The notes beneath the pieces are model-generated. The model was not told the DNA's origin, made no database searches, and saw only the letters and a list, made by a program, of their open reading frames with translations. DNA of 64,000 bases from Actinomucor elegans (Eukaryota > Mucoromycota > Mucoromycetes > Mucorales > Mucoraceae): NCBI GenBank assembly GCA_026027325.1, contig JAMSLZ010000009.1, positions 1,426,001-1,490,000 on the forward strand, read 5' to 3'. Positions 25,015 through 36,972 of this stretch are shown here, in pieces. Position 1 is the first letter of the stretch. Each line of letters starts with the position of its first letter. The translations under genes and the position numbers were made by a program.

Positions 25015-27055
25015 ATGTGGAGATGTCTAAATAGAATACCGACTAATTCAGTATGGGCGGATCAACGAGTTTCGCTATGTCGTGTTATTCGTAAATCTTC
25101 GCACCAGAAAAGACTTTATAATATCGATCCTTTTACGTCAAATACACAAAAGAAACGTGAACCTATCTTGACAGAACTCGTTTATGGAAGAAAGCGTATC
25201 TACACTAGTCTACAAACCATTGGGAAAATCAAACCAGCGACCACTTCCAAGTCTCGTATTGCTGCACCAGTCACTACCTCGCCTATGTCTTGGCAGTGGG
25301 TTCAACCACAAGAAGATAACCAAAAGCAAAAGAAAGAGTGGTATCAATTACGACAGAATAGAAACGGAACGAGCGCTATGAATTCAATCAAGCAAAATAT
25401 GAGAGAAATGTTCTTACCTGTGGGGTAAACTATGTCCATCATCTATGTTCTTTACTTGATTATAAACGCGATTCTTTTTTGAAAGCTACCCAGAAACAGT
25501 GCATTCTTGCTATAAAAAGTTTCATCGATGGTTATTCTTGGAAACCTATGTGGGATCAGCGGTAAGTTTTGATTAATTGGTATGGTAGATCAAGCTTTTT
25601 GATATGTCATTAGATCGGTGTATTGTGTTCGCAAGCAATGTTGGCTTCATTGGGTTTGGGCACAATGGAGGCTGCTGGTGGTGCTGTCGCTATCCAATGG
25701 TAATTTAACGGATCTGCGTTTATAGATGATAAAGACTAAACATGAAGAATAGGGTTCTAAAGGATGGTATAGGTGAAATCGGTAAATTATTCTTTATCAA
25801 GCGTTATGCAAGTTCATTTGACTCGCATCCCAAGACCTGGAAGTTTGTAAGTGGATCACCTTTTATACGTCAATTTACAAGTATTAATATGTCTGTATAG
25901 GTCTGTGAGATCTTTTCAACAGTTGGTTCTTTTCTGCAACTCTGTACATCAATCGCTTCACCAAAACTCTTTTTACCGTTAGCTGCAGGTAACTATAATA
26001 ATAATAAAAAAAAAAAGAGAATCGTATAAAGAAATCTAATCCGAAGGTTGTATAAGCTGGTAATATGTTTGAATTAATTCATGAAAGTGTCTGGGTTGCA
26101 AGCCATATGACATTTACCAAGCACTTTTCTGTAAGAAGTCACTAATAGAACCAAAGCACGATTTAATCTAATTGCTTTCTATATAGCCAAATGGCAATAT
26201 TGGCGATATTGTCGCAAAAGACGACGCTCAAATGTCAACTGCGCATCTATTGGGTATGCTGACAGGAGTCGGCCTTATTTCTGTGTCGCATTCATCTCTC
26301 TTCCTCTTTGGCGTGTTTGCAGTTTTATCACCAATTAATATTTGGTCCACTATCAAAATGCTTGATGCTGCCGAGTTTGAGATTTTGAACCAAGCCAAAT
26401 TGACATTGCTCAGTCGTGAATTCATTGACAACGGTATTGTGGTGGAATATGACAAGTTGAAGGATCGTGAAGTAGGGTTTGGTGAATGGATTAAACCTTC
26501 TTATGGCAAAAATAAAAAGGGCGGGATTGCAGTCAAGATCAAGATGGGTCCTAGTGCCGAACAGGCTTATGGTAGTTCTGGTGAAGTAGAAGGTGTAGTT
26601 GATATACTCAAGGTAAGACTAATAATACGCTTTGCTTTGTATTGCGTTGAAACTGATTTATATTTATAGCATGAGAACTATCTCTTAAACTTTCATAATA
26701 ACACCATGTGGATCATGTTCCATCAAGACTCTGGCTCGAACGATGTGATTCGATCTATTTTACACTCTTTAAAGTTCCATGATAGCCTTTCCAAAGCTGG
26801 CATCACAAAAGAATCCAATTGGGAAGGCTATCTTCAAACCTTGGAAGATACGTTAGCTTGGACCAAAGATCATTACCCTAAATTTGTTGCAGAATTGGAT
26901 CAAAAGAATTGGCAGAGCAATATCGTTTATTGGAATGATAGGTAAGATAAACTAATTTCACTTTGTATATAGCTGACTAATTGTACTGTATTAGCGGTAT
27001 GAGACTCAACTGGAAGGATCATGAAGTCCAAGAGGAACCTCAGATATACAACTAA
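25015..27055 (+). CDS. RUS/DUF647 (root UVB sensitive) family membrane protein
   Basis: Nine exons (25015..25424, 25486..25561, 25614..25699, 25753..25846, 25901..25988, 26057..26130, 26187..26612, 26670..26941, 26995..27055) give 528 residues, all phases consistent. RUS proteins are conserved in plants, animals and fungi; plant RUS1/RUS2 act in UV-B sensing and vitamin B6-related pathways, and the molecular activity is unknown. Seen: FLPVGYPETV, the glycine/alanine-rich hydrophobic core (SQAMLASLGLGTMEAAGGAV, IQWVLKDGIGEIGKLFF), KTWKFVCEIFSTVGSFLQLC, HFSPNGNIGDIVAKDDAQMS and TAHLLGMLTGVGLI, which follow the DUF647 order. The arginine/serine-rich N-terminus (MWRCLNRIPTNSVWADQRVS) could be a mitochondrial presequence. 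Confidence 0.88.
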
Positions 27056-27670
27056 AAGAAACAAGATCCTTCACTTTGTACATACACTGCACTTTAGATT
27101 TACTATTTATTCATCATTTATCACTCTACTTGCCCTTTTCTCATTAAGCATAAGCAAATCAATAAAAAGATCCTCCTGCAATACCCTCTTCTACAATTCT
27201 ACTACTTGAATGTTCACACTCTATGAACATTATCTGGTACCATAATAGTATCTTCTAGCACAGCAACTGTAGGTCTTCTAGATTTGAAGAAACTAGTTTT
27301 CCTTGTACTATATTACAAGTATAGCTTAATGTCATATTTGTGACAAGAGATGTTATAATAGTATGCCCAGGTTCAAACAGATATTTGCTTAGTTACTGTC
27401 CAGCCCAAAGTTCTAACCTAATTGTATGAAATGCATTGCTTCATTAATAATATAATAAACTTGTTGTATTTCAGTAAAACAGTGGTTCTAATGGACGCAG
27501 AAGTCCAATTTGAGCATGCAGGTGTAATCAGAAGCTACATTATTTGAGAATCTATAGAGAGGTTTGTGATTTCCTGATCTAACGCTTAGATGAAATGCAT
27601 GCAATGATTAAATTGTAACGTATTTGTAACTCTCTGATTGGATAAATCACTTCAGTAGATGCAGCTGTCC

Positions 27671-27740
27671 ATTCGGAATATGTACTGGTACATTAGATAA
27701 GATATTACACCTGAATCGACCAAGAATCAATAGATTATTT
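27671..27740 (+). repeat. Dispersed repeat copy
   Basis: ATTCGGAATATGTACTGGTA, then AGATATTACACCTGAATCGA and CCAAGAATCAATAGATTATT; a diverged full-length copy. Confidence 0.6.
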
Positions 27741-27840
27741 AATGTAGTGGCATGAACCATTGTATTCATTTTACGACTAGTTGTTAATAATGATATAACA
27801 TGCTTGTTGACTAAATATTCTAAAGGGTAAATAAATTTAC

Positions 27841-27910
27841 TGTGAACTTTTACGAGCGATTAAATGCGGTATTAAGCCAGGATCGACCAACCCATGTATA
27901 GATCTACATA
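27841..27910 (+). repeat. Dispersed repeat copy
   Basis: TGTGAACTTTTACGAGCGAT, TAAATGCGGTATTAAGCCAG, GATCGACCAACCCATGTATA then GATCTACAT. Confidence 0.55.
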
Positions 27911-28669
27911 AATTAAGCTTATGAAATACCTAGACGGTCCTATGCTTATTACGGTGACGATTAACGTCATAATAATGTGAAAGGTTTTCTGAATTGGATA
28001 TATTTAAGAGGACGTAGTATATGAAATTCAATTGGTTTTGTAGTTCAAGTTTGCTTTGTTGAAAAAAGAAATTGAACTGATATTTGTGCAGTTGGTAAAA
28101 AGATCCACTTACAAAAAAAAAAAAAAAAGACTTGACTACAACAAAACGATTCAACCACCTAGTAAGAAACGTAAAATTTGCATTTACCAAACCCCCCGAA
28201 TAATGAACAGGTTCTAGGAAATTTTGCTTAACCATCAACTGGGTTGCCAGTGAGCAGCGATTGACAAGAGGCAGTTTGCAGAGACTCCACTTCAAAAAAT
28301 GAAATATTTAAGATCAAACAAATGTCAATACGCGAAAACGGCATTAATAGAGCCAATATAGGATTGTATTACACATAGAATGGTGTAAAGGTCATCCGGT
28401 AGTGTTTTAAACCCGTAGAACCACGGTTTGCAAGATATCGGTTCTTTTCTAATTTTCGAAATAACTACAGCAAACACTGTTTGCGGTAAAAATGTACAAA
28501 AAATAGACAGGTACGCTCTCAATCGTATTCAGTATACATTTCTTAAGAGTCATATACCTTAAGCAATCCCTACAACATCTCGTAAATAAACCGAAGCTTG
28601 GCATTATTAAGATATTCCCTTAAGCAATTTTCCGAAATCATCACGTTTCTTGAGTTATAGACCCTGTTG

Positions 28670-28720
28670 GCGGACCTCGATCAAACTTCATATCTATTTA
28701 GTAGTAAAAGTTTAAAATAA
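28670..28720 (-). repeat. Dispersed repeat copy (partial)
   Basis: Minus strand reads TAAATAGATATGAAGTTTGA then TCGAGGTCCG. Confidence 0.45.
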
Positions 28721-28800
28721 AGTGCCCTACGTTGTACCTTAAACTAAGCGAAATATAATGAGTATTTATTATATGGCCTTTAATAACTTGCAATTTATGC

Positions 28801-28872
28801 AGATCTATAGATCTCTCAACCGATTTCGGTTAAATGTCGTCTTTGATGAATAATCCATGCTCAGAATGAACT
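28801..28872 (-). repeat. Dispersed repeat copy
   Basis: Minus strand reads GTTCATTCTGAGCATGGATT, ATTCATCAAAGACGACATTT, AACCGAAATCGGTTGAGAGA, TCTATAGATCT. Among the best-preserved copies. Confidence 0.75.
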
Positions 28873-29131
28873 ATTGCCAGGCTTTAGCTCAGATTCAGTG
28901 AATTTATTATACCGATGAAAACGAGTAGTATTTATATATGACAGTATCTAAATCTCTTGTCTCAATCTCCAAATCTCTCGTTTCTTGTACAGCATGAATC
29001 TACCACTGGGGGACTGTTAATCTTTTCGAGCACTGGATTTCAATTTATTCATAACATCCTTAAGCACTTGATGAATACGCGAAAAAAAAAAAAAAATCCC
29101 CCTTAGCTTTGGCGCAATTCTACAATTTCTA

Positions 29132-29791
29132 ATGTCGGCATCAGTTACAATATCAATAGGATACCTCAATATACCCTTTCTAGTCAAAAGCTCTACTCGA
29201 GCGTTAACCACCGAAGAAGAAGAAGAAAACGAAATGAGTACTCCCCGGTGGACATTTGGTAATACAGTGAGCATTTCGTGTTTTGTACAATCACCACCCA
29301 ACATGTATCCCACACTAGAGAAACATGTATTAGCATTAGCGCCCCAGTCCAACAACTTTGAAGAGGAAACACTGGCGATATTATCAAACGCTTTTCAACA
29401 GCTACAGTCGAATAAAAGAACCCATGGATTGATTACTATCTCGGACGGTTTGCTGGGTATCTTATCCAGTACTGATCAACCTACTGTCTTTACATTACAA
29501 ATCGTGCAGTCGAATGGCCATTGCGGTATCACAAATGAATCCAAAAGCTATGCGGAAGCTGCAAGTGAAAGTAACATGATACCTGATATGAAACAATGCG
29601 CTAAACCAATCGAGATGATGGAGTTGTGCCAGTCATGGCCGAATTCTCGGGAGCAATTGACTAAGCTTGCAGGACAAGTATATAAAATGGCGAGTTTGTA
29701 TGGATACTGGGATTATTGGCGTGTATTTGAAGGTATATGTAGTAGACATCAGATTAGTGTAGATCAACTAGTGAATATCAGTAGTAAATAA
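29132..29791 (+). CDS. Hypothetical protein, 219 residues, single exon
   Basis: Uninterrupted ORF starting MSASVTISIGYLNIPFLVKS, with an acidic run (TTEEEEENE) at about residues 26-34, a possible alternative start at residue 35, and an amphipathic C-terminus (YKMASLYGYWDYWRVFEGIC). Composition and length look coding. There are no membrane segments and no motif I can assign. It converges on the Trk transporter gene, whose stop is about 95 bases downstream. A role cannot be proposed. Confidence 0.6.
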   Translation: MSASVTISIGYLNIPFLVKSSTRALTTEEEEENEMSTPRWTFGNTVSISCFVQSPPNMYPTLEKHVLALAPQSNNFEEETLAILSNAFQQLQSNKRTHGLITISDGLLGILSSTDQPTVFTLQIVQSNGHCGITNESKSYAEAASESNMIPDMKQCAKPIEMMELCQSWPNSREQLTKLAGQVYKMASLYGYWDYWRVFEGICSRHQISVDQLVNISSK

Positions 29792-29884
29792 AAACTCTGG
29801 GATGCATTTATTAGTATTTAGGGTATATGATTCCTTTGTAAGTATGTTTCTATTTATAAGAATAAATAGGTGTATATAGTTCTA

Positions 29885-32402
29885 TTACAAAGTGCAAGAT
29901 CGAGTGTAGATTAAGTGATCGTGGTGATGAGCCTGAGCACCACTACTTGTTGAGCTATCATTGTTGACCAGCTGTAAAGAAACAGAGGTGTTGCGTCTTC
30001 TTTCTTCGTCTTCCTTTTCTTTTTCTGCAAGAGTGTCTGAAGGCAATAAGATAGATCTATCAATAGAAGCAGGCAAGCCTATATACAACAAGTTGAGTAC
30101 AATAAAGTATAGAATAATATGAAAGAATTACCTCTGTGTCTTCCTCTAAACATGAGAACGATTAATACCAGTTTACTCAAAGTACGGTATTGACCTGCTT
30201 GCGAAGTAGCCGTGTTTGGGTAGCCTGTGGAAGCACCCACGTTACCAAAGGCTGAAACACATTCATAAATTACAGTAGCAATTGTTACAGGTGAAGGAGA
30301 CATGATGGATTGAGCTTCAATGACGCAGATCAAAAAAATGCCGGTAATGACCCAGCAGATATCACTTGTCAATTGGCGTTGAATTTGAGTTATTACAAAG
30401 AAATCTGGGCCCCGGATCAGCTTTTTGGTGTTTTGTGCAATACTGGTCATAGTTGAATGTCGTTTAAGTTTGATGAAAGGCGCTTCAGCTAATTCATCTT
30501 CTGAAAACTTGACAGGCTCTTCATCTTCACCTCTAAAAATGCCCAAAGCCCGTTCCTTTAGAAGCATTAGTCATTTGCGTGTATGTTTACATTCGTGTAA
30601 TAAATACCTGGTAAATGTTACTGTTTCGCATAGAAATAGCCACGGGGTACACACTGATATACATAGCTACGATGTAAACCAATTGAGTGCCTGGATTGAT
30701 ATCTGCAAGACTTATAACACTGAAACCAGCTAATTCAAAAGTTAATATCTAAGCACGTGCTTTTTTTTTTTTGAAAAACAAAAAAATGGTTACCATTGCG
30801 AGTAGCTACCGACTGAAAGAGGCCATCCAAGAATCGAGATCCCCAGCTAATATCAGCCAGTACAGGCAACCAATAGTTTAAAGCCAAAAAGCAGACGAGC
30901 TCAGTTAAAGTGATTGCAACCAGTACAATTAATAGCCACCAAGTTTGAGTTGCAGGGAATAAAGTAGTGTAACAACGACGTGGATGATCCAACAAATAAC
31001 GGAATGTTTCGCGACGCATAAAGTTTTGTTCAGGTGTCAGTTTGTAGCAAGCCCAGATAATGAACCTTAGGACAATAGCAAAGGCTGTATTGCCGACCAA
31101 GATCAAGATGATGGAAAGGATTAAGGGAGCTGGTGCGTTTTGAAAGGGTGTCATACTGGCATCTAGATGGTTGAGGCCTAGATTGGTAAAGCCCGATAGA
31201 CTCTGGAAGAATGAAAAGAACCAGGGATCTACTGGTCCGGTAGGGTTTGACGTAGCTAATACTTCTTGTGCATAACTAGATGCAGCAATATAAATACGAA
31301 AGGCAAAGGCGAAGATGATGACAAAGCCCAAGTAATACATGGGTACAATACGCGCCAACATTTCTAAAGCACGGTATTCCGTGCCACCAATGCGATAACG
31401 TTCGTTCTTTGTCAAATCTGATTTAGCGGAAGGCTGTCTCATAATCTCGTATTCCGAATTGGTGCGTTGCAGTGGAAGTTGTTCGAATTCTTCTCGATTT
31501 TGTAACAATTTGCGTCGTTCTCTTTCTCTCAAGACATTGGTATCTTCTCGAAAGGTGATTTGCTGATTATTACTATTGTTATTATTGTTATTGCTGTTGT
31601 TGGTATTTTGTATAGAGTTGATTGGATTTAACGTAGTGTCTTGAGTTTGTTGATTGTAAGATGATATATCAACGCTGTTTCTGTTACTGGGAGGTCGACT
31701 GTTATCGCAAGGATGTGTACCAGCATCATCTTCTACTGATTCTACTGCAGCTTCTTCATCTTGTTGATAATTATAGTTTGGATGCTGTACAACAATATCT
31801 TCTGTTCTCGTAGCGCTTGTATCAAACGAGCCTCTCTTTCTGCCGAATATCGAGTATTTTTTGGAACTTTGAGGTGGTGTAGAACGAATCGAGACCAAGG
31901 ACAAGCGACGTCGAATCGGACCTGTAAAAACTTTTGCACTCTTTGAGAGCGTGCTACTGGAATCGGATAAGGCCCGCTGTTGCTGTTCTTGTTCTCTAAG
32001 CAGTTTTTGTTGTTTGTATTCTTCTTTTCTTCTCTGGTTTTCTTTCAGTTCTTCTTCGAATCGTTTAGAAAAGTAGTATCTTCGAACCATAACAACGTAA
32101 AAAGATATAATAACATGGCAGCCGAGAAATGAACTAAGAAAAAGGAGTATCATATGGTAGGTCGACATATCGGACATGGCAATGGTATTCAGTCCAGTGT
32201 CTGTTATACCGGTAGTAGCCATAAATAAGGCATCGATATAAGCCCAATTAGTGTCCGGTTCGCAATAGTACAATCCAGACATGATGAATATCAGAACGAA
32301 AATGTAAAGGTAATGTAGTTCTAGGAAATGTATCCTATTATCCCAGAACTGATGTATTGTTCTTTTAAATCGATTCGCTTCCATTTGCTGCATTCTAAAC
32401 AA
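29885..32402 (-). CDS. TRK1: Trk-type potassium transporter
   Basis: Four exons (30794..32402, 30608..30729, 30132..30555, 29885..30078) give 782 residues with consistent phases. Trk proteins are plasma-membrane high-affinity K+ transporters of the Trk/Ktr/HKT superfamily with four M1-P-M2 repeats. Seen: first repeat with pore-like YIDALFMATTGITDTGLNTI; a long cytosolic loop at about residues 110-355, rich in Q, N, S and charged residues; then further membrane segments and pore-like sequences (FFSFFQSLSGFTNLGLNHLD, LFQSVATRNGCAFS-like region across a splice, VIYECVSAFGNVGASTGYPN). The hallmark MFRGRHRGLPASIDRSILLP is formed by the last splice. The usual hydrophobic start is short; a further 5' exon cannot be excluded. 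Confidence 0.9.
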
Positions 32403-32640
32403 AAGGAATAAAGAGAAAAAAGAAAGATGATAATTTGTTTTAGGAAGCTTTTTATTAGTGAAACTAATTGAATATCCGCCTTTGAACCGTCCATTTTCTC
32501 ACTTGATACACACTGACAGGGCTACTTGTAGTAGTAAAAAGACCCAGTGTTTAAAAAAAACCTTATAGAGTAACTTGTGTTCTACGTGTTTCTTTATTAT
32601 TATGTGACAGTTTTGCTTAAACCAGCAAAAGGATAGGGTA

Positions 32641-33906
32641 TTAACTGCTGTTGCAAAATTTTTCTTGCTTTCGGCATTTGGATCCCAGTGAGCTGTTGTA
32701 CGAGGTGTGAGCTATTTTTGCGTTTGGATCTAATTCTTGCAGTACTTTGATAAGTTGTTCTGCTGCCTCTTTGTCATTATTAGCCAAACAACTCTTTATA
32801 ATCTTATTTACAGCTGCATCCTCCAGGCGATATCCTTCTCCGTTCAAATCATAGAATAAAGATAATGCCGATAGGAGTTGACGCTTATTGGCAAATCCAA
32901 CCATCACCTTGGTGAGCAGATCAAGACAAGGCTTATTCAATTGCTGCTTTCTGGATTTGACATCAAGATAAATTTGCTCTACATACGCTAATTGTCCATG
33001 CTTGTAAAAATAACCAAATAACTGCTGTATCATCTTGTCAGGTACTGTCACATTGGTAATCATCATGACTGCTTGCCAAAGTCGATTCACCGTTTCAAAT
33101 GTTTCAGTTTTAGCGGGCAATGTTAAGTAAAAATCGATAAACAGCTCAAAGATGCGGTAATCAGGCGTTACTTTGTCCTGCAACAAGTACGAGAAGATCC
33201 TACTCGAAGATTTCTGATCCGCCAGTTTCAAATAGCCTTCAATCAATATCTGATAACTGCCTGTGTTTACCATCTTCTTTTCTCTCGCTAGGTTCAGTAA
33301 AATCTCGGCATCTTCCATATTTCTTGAATTGACACATCCTTGCATAGCCAAATTCCAACATATTACGTCCATATCACCGTATAAGCTACACGCTTTCAAA
33401 TACATCTGTCTAAGATTCGGATGCCCTCTAAAAGACATGGTATGCATCGCCTTCTTTAATAACCCCAGTGGTGATTTCTTTCTCCAAGTTGGATCCAACG
33501 TACGCAAAAATTCATAAAACCATTGTTCCATACGATCGTTTTGTAAATGAGAACGGTGGCGTTTACGCGACATACCTATCAGCAACTGCAGGTAACTCTG
33601 GCTGTTTGGCTGACAGCCGTTGCGTTTCATTTCCTCGAGAATTGCCATAGAATTCAGTTGGTCCTGGTTGTGTTTGTGAAACCGCTTCGCGTGCGATTTG
33701 AGTAGTTTATTGTAATCGTATAGCTCAAGTGTGCAAGGCGCAGCCTCGGGTACTTTTGGTGTCGATGGCATAGGCGATCGTTTGACTTGATCTAGTACAG
33801 CAGTTGATAGTTTTCTTTTAATTGGCGGTTGTTTCGGCACCAAAGTTGTGAATAGCGATTGAAAGACATTATGACATATAAATCTATTGCCACAGTGTTT
33901 TGACAT
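32641..33906 (-). CDS. Mitochondrial pentatricopeptide-repeat (PPR) protein
   Basis: Single exon; 421 residues from the start I prefer (MSKHCGNRFICHN), which gives a basic, acid-free leader typical of mitochondrial import (FQSLFTTLVPKQPPIKRKLS). Upstream in-frame methionines to 34134 exist but that stretch looks non-coding. Helical PPR-like units are visible, e.g. QLNSMAILEEMKRNGCQPNS, DVICWNLAMQGCVNSRNMED, NTGSYQILIEGYLKLADQKS, KPCLDLLTKVMVGFANKRQL and EDAAVNKIIKSCLANNDKEA. PPR proteins bind organellar RNA and act in its processing or translation; the target is unknown. It is divergent from the B55 gene, with about 660 bases between starts. Confidence 0.8.
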   Translation of the reverse strand: MSKHCGNRFICHNVFQSLFTTLVPKQPPIKRKLSTAVLDQVKRSPMPSTPKVPEAAPCTLELYDYNKLLKSHAKRFHKHNQDQLNSMAILEEMKRNGCQPNSQSYLQLLIGMSRKRHRSHLQNDRMEQWFYEFLRTLDPTWRKKSPLGLLKKAMHTMSFRGHPNLRQMYLKACSLYGDMDVICWNLAMQGCVNSRNMEDAEILLNLAREKKMVNTGSYQILIEGYLKLADQKSSSRIFSYLLQDKVTPDYRIFELFIDFYLTLPAKTETFETVNRLWQAVMMITNVTVPDKMIQQLFGYFYKHGQLAYVEQIYLDVKSRKQQLNKPCLDLLTKVMVGFANKRQLLSALSLFYDLNGEGYRLEDAAVNKIIKSCLANNDKEAAEQLIKVLQELDPNAKIAHTSYNSSLGSKCRKQEKFCNSS

Positions 33907-34564
33907 GGGTAAGGAGGAAAAGAGAGGGGTGTTTGGGGGGTATGAAGATTCTTTTAGCAAAGTTGGAAAAAAGGAATCAGTAATTAATAATGTAACGTAG
34001 CTGGTAAGAGGGGAAAAGATTTTTCTCTGTAGCGCTAAGGTGCAATAAGCCGAGTTTCCAGGCAGGCAGTAAACAGACCCCAGTTTCGTTTTTAGTTGAA
34101 CTGGACTTGAAATGCAAAGTAATAGTACCACCATCTAAAAGTCCAAGGGCTATTGCAAAGCTAATACATGCTTCAAGAGCATGTGTAGTCGTCTTTTTGT
34201 ATTTCCTTTGGATTATAGCAAATCTGTAGCGATAAAGCCCTACACATGACGGCCCAAGGATCAAGTTAGTTGCTAGAAGAATACCTAACTACTATGGTCG
34301 GATATTGATTTTTCTAGGTCTGGGAGTAAATTGGTGATGGTTGCTATGGTCGGCTTTTTAAATAGTCTCATCGGAATTTACGTTGCTATGGCCGGACAAT
34401 GAAAGTGTTAACCGAGAAAGAGATGCTGTTTCCCAGTCAAAGTTTTTCGCTCTCCTACCTCCAACTGCCTCTGACTCTTCTCTTTTCTCTTATTTTCTTG
34501 CTCAAATTTATACTCATCTTGAATTAAATCAACTGATAATTTATTACAAAAAGTTAAAATAGAC
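33907..34564. promoter_or_regulatory. Divergent promoter region with three CTATGGYCGG motifs
   Basis: Lies between the PPR gene (minus) and the B55 gene (plus). CTATGGTCGG occurs at 34292-34301 and 34344-34353, and CTATGGCCGG at 34386-34395, all in the same orientation and 52 and 42 bases apart. A C/T-rich stretch (TTTTTCGCTCTCCTACCTCC and on) precedes the B55 start. A regulatory role is inferred from repetition only. Confidence 0.45.
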
Positions 34565-36338
34565 ATGTCTGAAGAACATAACTGGAAGTTTGCTCAATGT
34601 TTTGGTGACAAGGGAGACTCTGATGATATTACAGATGGTAAACCTTTCTACACTAATCCTTGAAATATAAACACATTATAGTTTTTATTTCATTTCGCTC
34701 GAGATTTATAAAGACAACTAACTTATGAAAACTTTTTTTTTTCACTCGAAAATGATTAGCTGATATTATCTCGACCGTTGAATTCGATCAAACAGGTGAC
34801 TACCTTGCTACTGGTGACAAAGGTGGACGCGTCGTTTTATTCGAGAGAAATGAAAGTGTAAAGTATATTCACAGGGTCTTTGAGTAAACCACTATAATAC
34901 TCATTCTATGATTAGAAAAAGAACTGTGAATATCGATTCTATACCGAGTTTCAATCCCATGAAGCAGAGTTTGACTACTTGAAGAGTTTGGAAATCGAAG
35001 AGAAAATCAACAAGATCAAGTGGTGCAAAAGACAAAACTCTGCTCATTTCTTGCTTTCTACCAACGGTAAGCTTACAAGATAGTTTATAAACTTCTCAAG
35101 TTATTAATGCGCACCTTGATCAGATAAAACCATCAAGTTATGGAAGGTGTTTGATAAATCCTTGAAGTTGGTCACTGAGAATAGCATTGCGCCCAATAAC
35201 AATCCTGTCAATACCCTGCGTTTACCTAAATTGACTCATCATGATACCATTGTGGCTGCTGTACCAAGAAAAGTGTACTCTAATGGTAAGGGTCCACCAA
35301 AATTCACCTGCTAATGCTAACTCATATTAGCTCATACTTATCATATCAATTCCATATCCATCAACTCGGACGGCGAAACTTATATCTCTGCCGATGATTT
35401 GAGAATCAATCTTTGGAATTTGGATGTTTCAGATCAGAGTTTCAGTAAGTTTAACCTATATAGTGAAGACATGAACTAATAGTTATTGGGTAGATATTGT
35501 CGATATTAAGCCTGCCAACATGGAAGAATTGACTGAAGTCATTACAGCTGCTGAGTTCCATCCTGACCAATGCAATGTTTTTATGTATAGTTCCAGTAAA
35601 GGTACTATTAAGCTTAGTGATATGAGAGAGTCTGCATTATGTGATCAACATGCCAAAGGTAAGTCCAAGCACCGAGAAAAGGACTGCCTACTTAATCAAT
35701 ATCCTAGTCTTTGAGGAAGCTGAGGATCCTGCCCACCGTTCTTTCTTTTCCGAGATCATCTCTTCTGTCTCTGATATCAACTTTAGTCATGATGGTAGAT
35801 ATATCCTTTCTAGAGATTACCTGACATTGAAGATTTGGGATATCAACATGGATAACAAGCCTGTACAAACCATTAATATTCATGACCAATTGAGAACTAG
35901 ATTGTGTGATTTATACGAGAATGATTGTATCTTTGACAAGTTTGAATGTACCTTTAGCGGTGATGATAGGTATATATCACCTTTTGATTAAGTTGTGTAG
36001 TATCTAACTCTTGCTGTAGTCATGTCATGACTGGTTCTTATAATAACATGTTCCATTTATATGATCGTGAAGGTAAAACAGATATTGCTCTTCAAGCCGA
36101 CAAGTCTGCTTTCAGATCTAAGCGTCTTGGATCTTCAAAGAATAAAATGTCCATGGCAAGAAACTCTGCTCCCAATGCTGATAACATGGACTTTAACAAG
36201 AAGATTTTGCACTCCTCATGGCATCCACAAGAAAATACCATTGCTATTGCCGCAACCAACAACTTGTTTATCTTTACGTAAGTAAGCCTGCAATGTATAT
36301 TAGCTTGTAACTAACGAATTTGTTATAGCGAACAATAA
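34565..36338 (+). CDS. CDC55: PP2A regulatory subunit B (B55/Cdc55 type)
   Basis: Nine exons (34565..34637, 34760..34857, 34916..35066, 35124..35285, 35331..35444, 35494..35658, 35708..35969, 36020..36277, 36329..36338) give 430 residues. B55 is the WD40 targeting subunit of protein phosphatase 2A and controls mitotic entry and exit and stress signalling. Diagnostic sequences seen: [108 protein letters not shown]-like [16 protein letters not shown] and the C-terminal [20 protein letters not shown]. The last exon is only 10 bases (encoding the end of the protein and the stop), which is short but in phase and consistent with the usual C-terminus. Confidence 0.95.
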
Positions 36339-36755
36339 GAGTCTATTATATATGCACAATATCGTCTCCTTTTTTTTACAGCATATGTAAAGAGAAACTT
36401 ATATATGCCTTTCTATTATCTTTCTATCAAGTCCTCTTTTATATGCTGTAATATCTTGAACATTATGTACCCCCTTTTTTTGATAATACAATGTTTACCT
36501 TTCGATTCAAATAAAACAATAAAATTGTAAACACAAGAATGACGCCACATCTATCAGGTTGATTATAAAAATGTGCTTGGTGAAATTTGGTTGCAGACAT
36601 GACTGATTTTAGAAATACATTTAAACTTTACTATTAATATGAGTTGAACAGATATTGCTATAATATTATCCATATAGTTTAAAGCTAACCATATATAAAT
36701 ATGGCAGTTTAACTATGTTATAGGCAAAATAAAGGCTTCAGTACCTGTAACATTT

Positions 36756-36827
36756 TACTTTGAACATGGACTACTGTTCAGATGTGACATTTGATCGAGA
36801 TCGGCTGAGCGATCTACAGATCATTAG
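36756..36827 (+). repeat. Dispersed repeat copy
   Basis: CTTTGAACATGGACTACTGT, TCAGATGTGACATTTGATCG, AGATCGGCTGAGCGATCTAC, AGATCATTAG. Probably the best plus-strand copy in the window. Confidence 0.78.
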
Positions 36828-36929
36828 CTAGATCTAGGCTAAATAGCTCTATGTAATTTAAGAGTAATTATTGACGAGTACAGCTTTTTAGTTACGCTGT
36901 AGTTTAAACACATTTTTAGGTGATAGAAC

Positions 36930-36972
36930 AGCTTAGCTTAGACATAACCATTGACTGAGATCGTTCCAAGGG
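36930..36972 (+). repeat. Dispersed repeat copy (partial)
   Basis: CTTAGACATAACCATTGACT followed by GAGATCGTTCCAAGGG. Confidence 0.45.

Larger units (their letters stand above)
27056..29131. other. Intergenic, several repeat copies
   Basis: 2.1 kb with at least four copies of the dispersed repeat in both orientations. Two minus ORFs (27930-28295 and 28325-28522) look semi-coding but are separated by stops and carry an A-run; I do not annotate them as genes. Confidence 0.55.

Noticed and set aside
27930..28522. Two minus ORFs (121 and 65 residues) as a gene or retroelement piece
   Set aside because: They are separated by stops, one runs through a 15-base A-run, no splice model joins them, and no motif was recognised.
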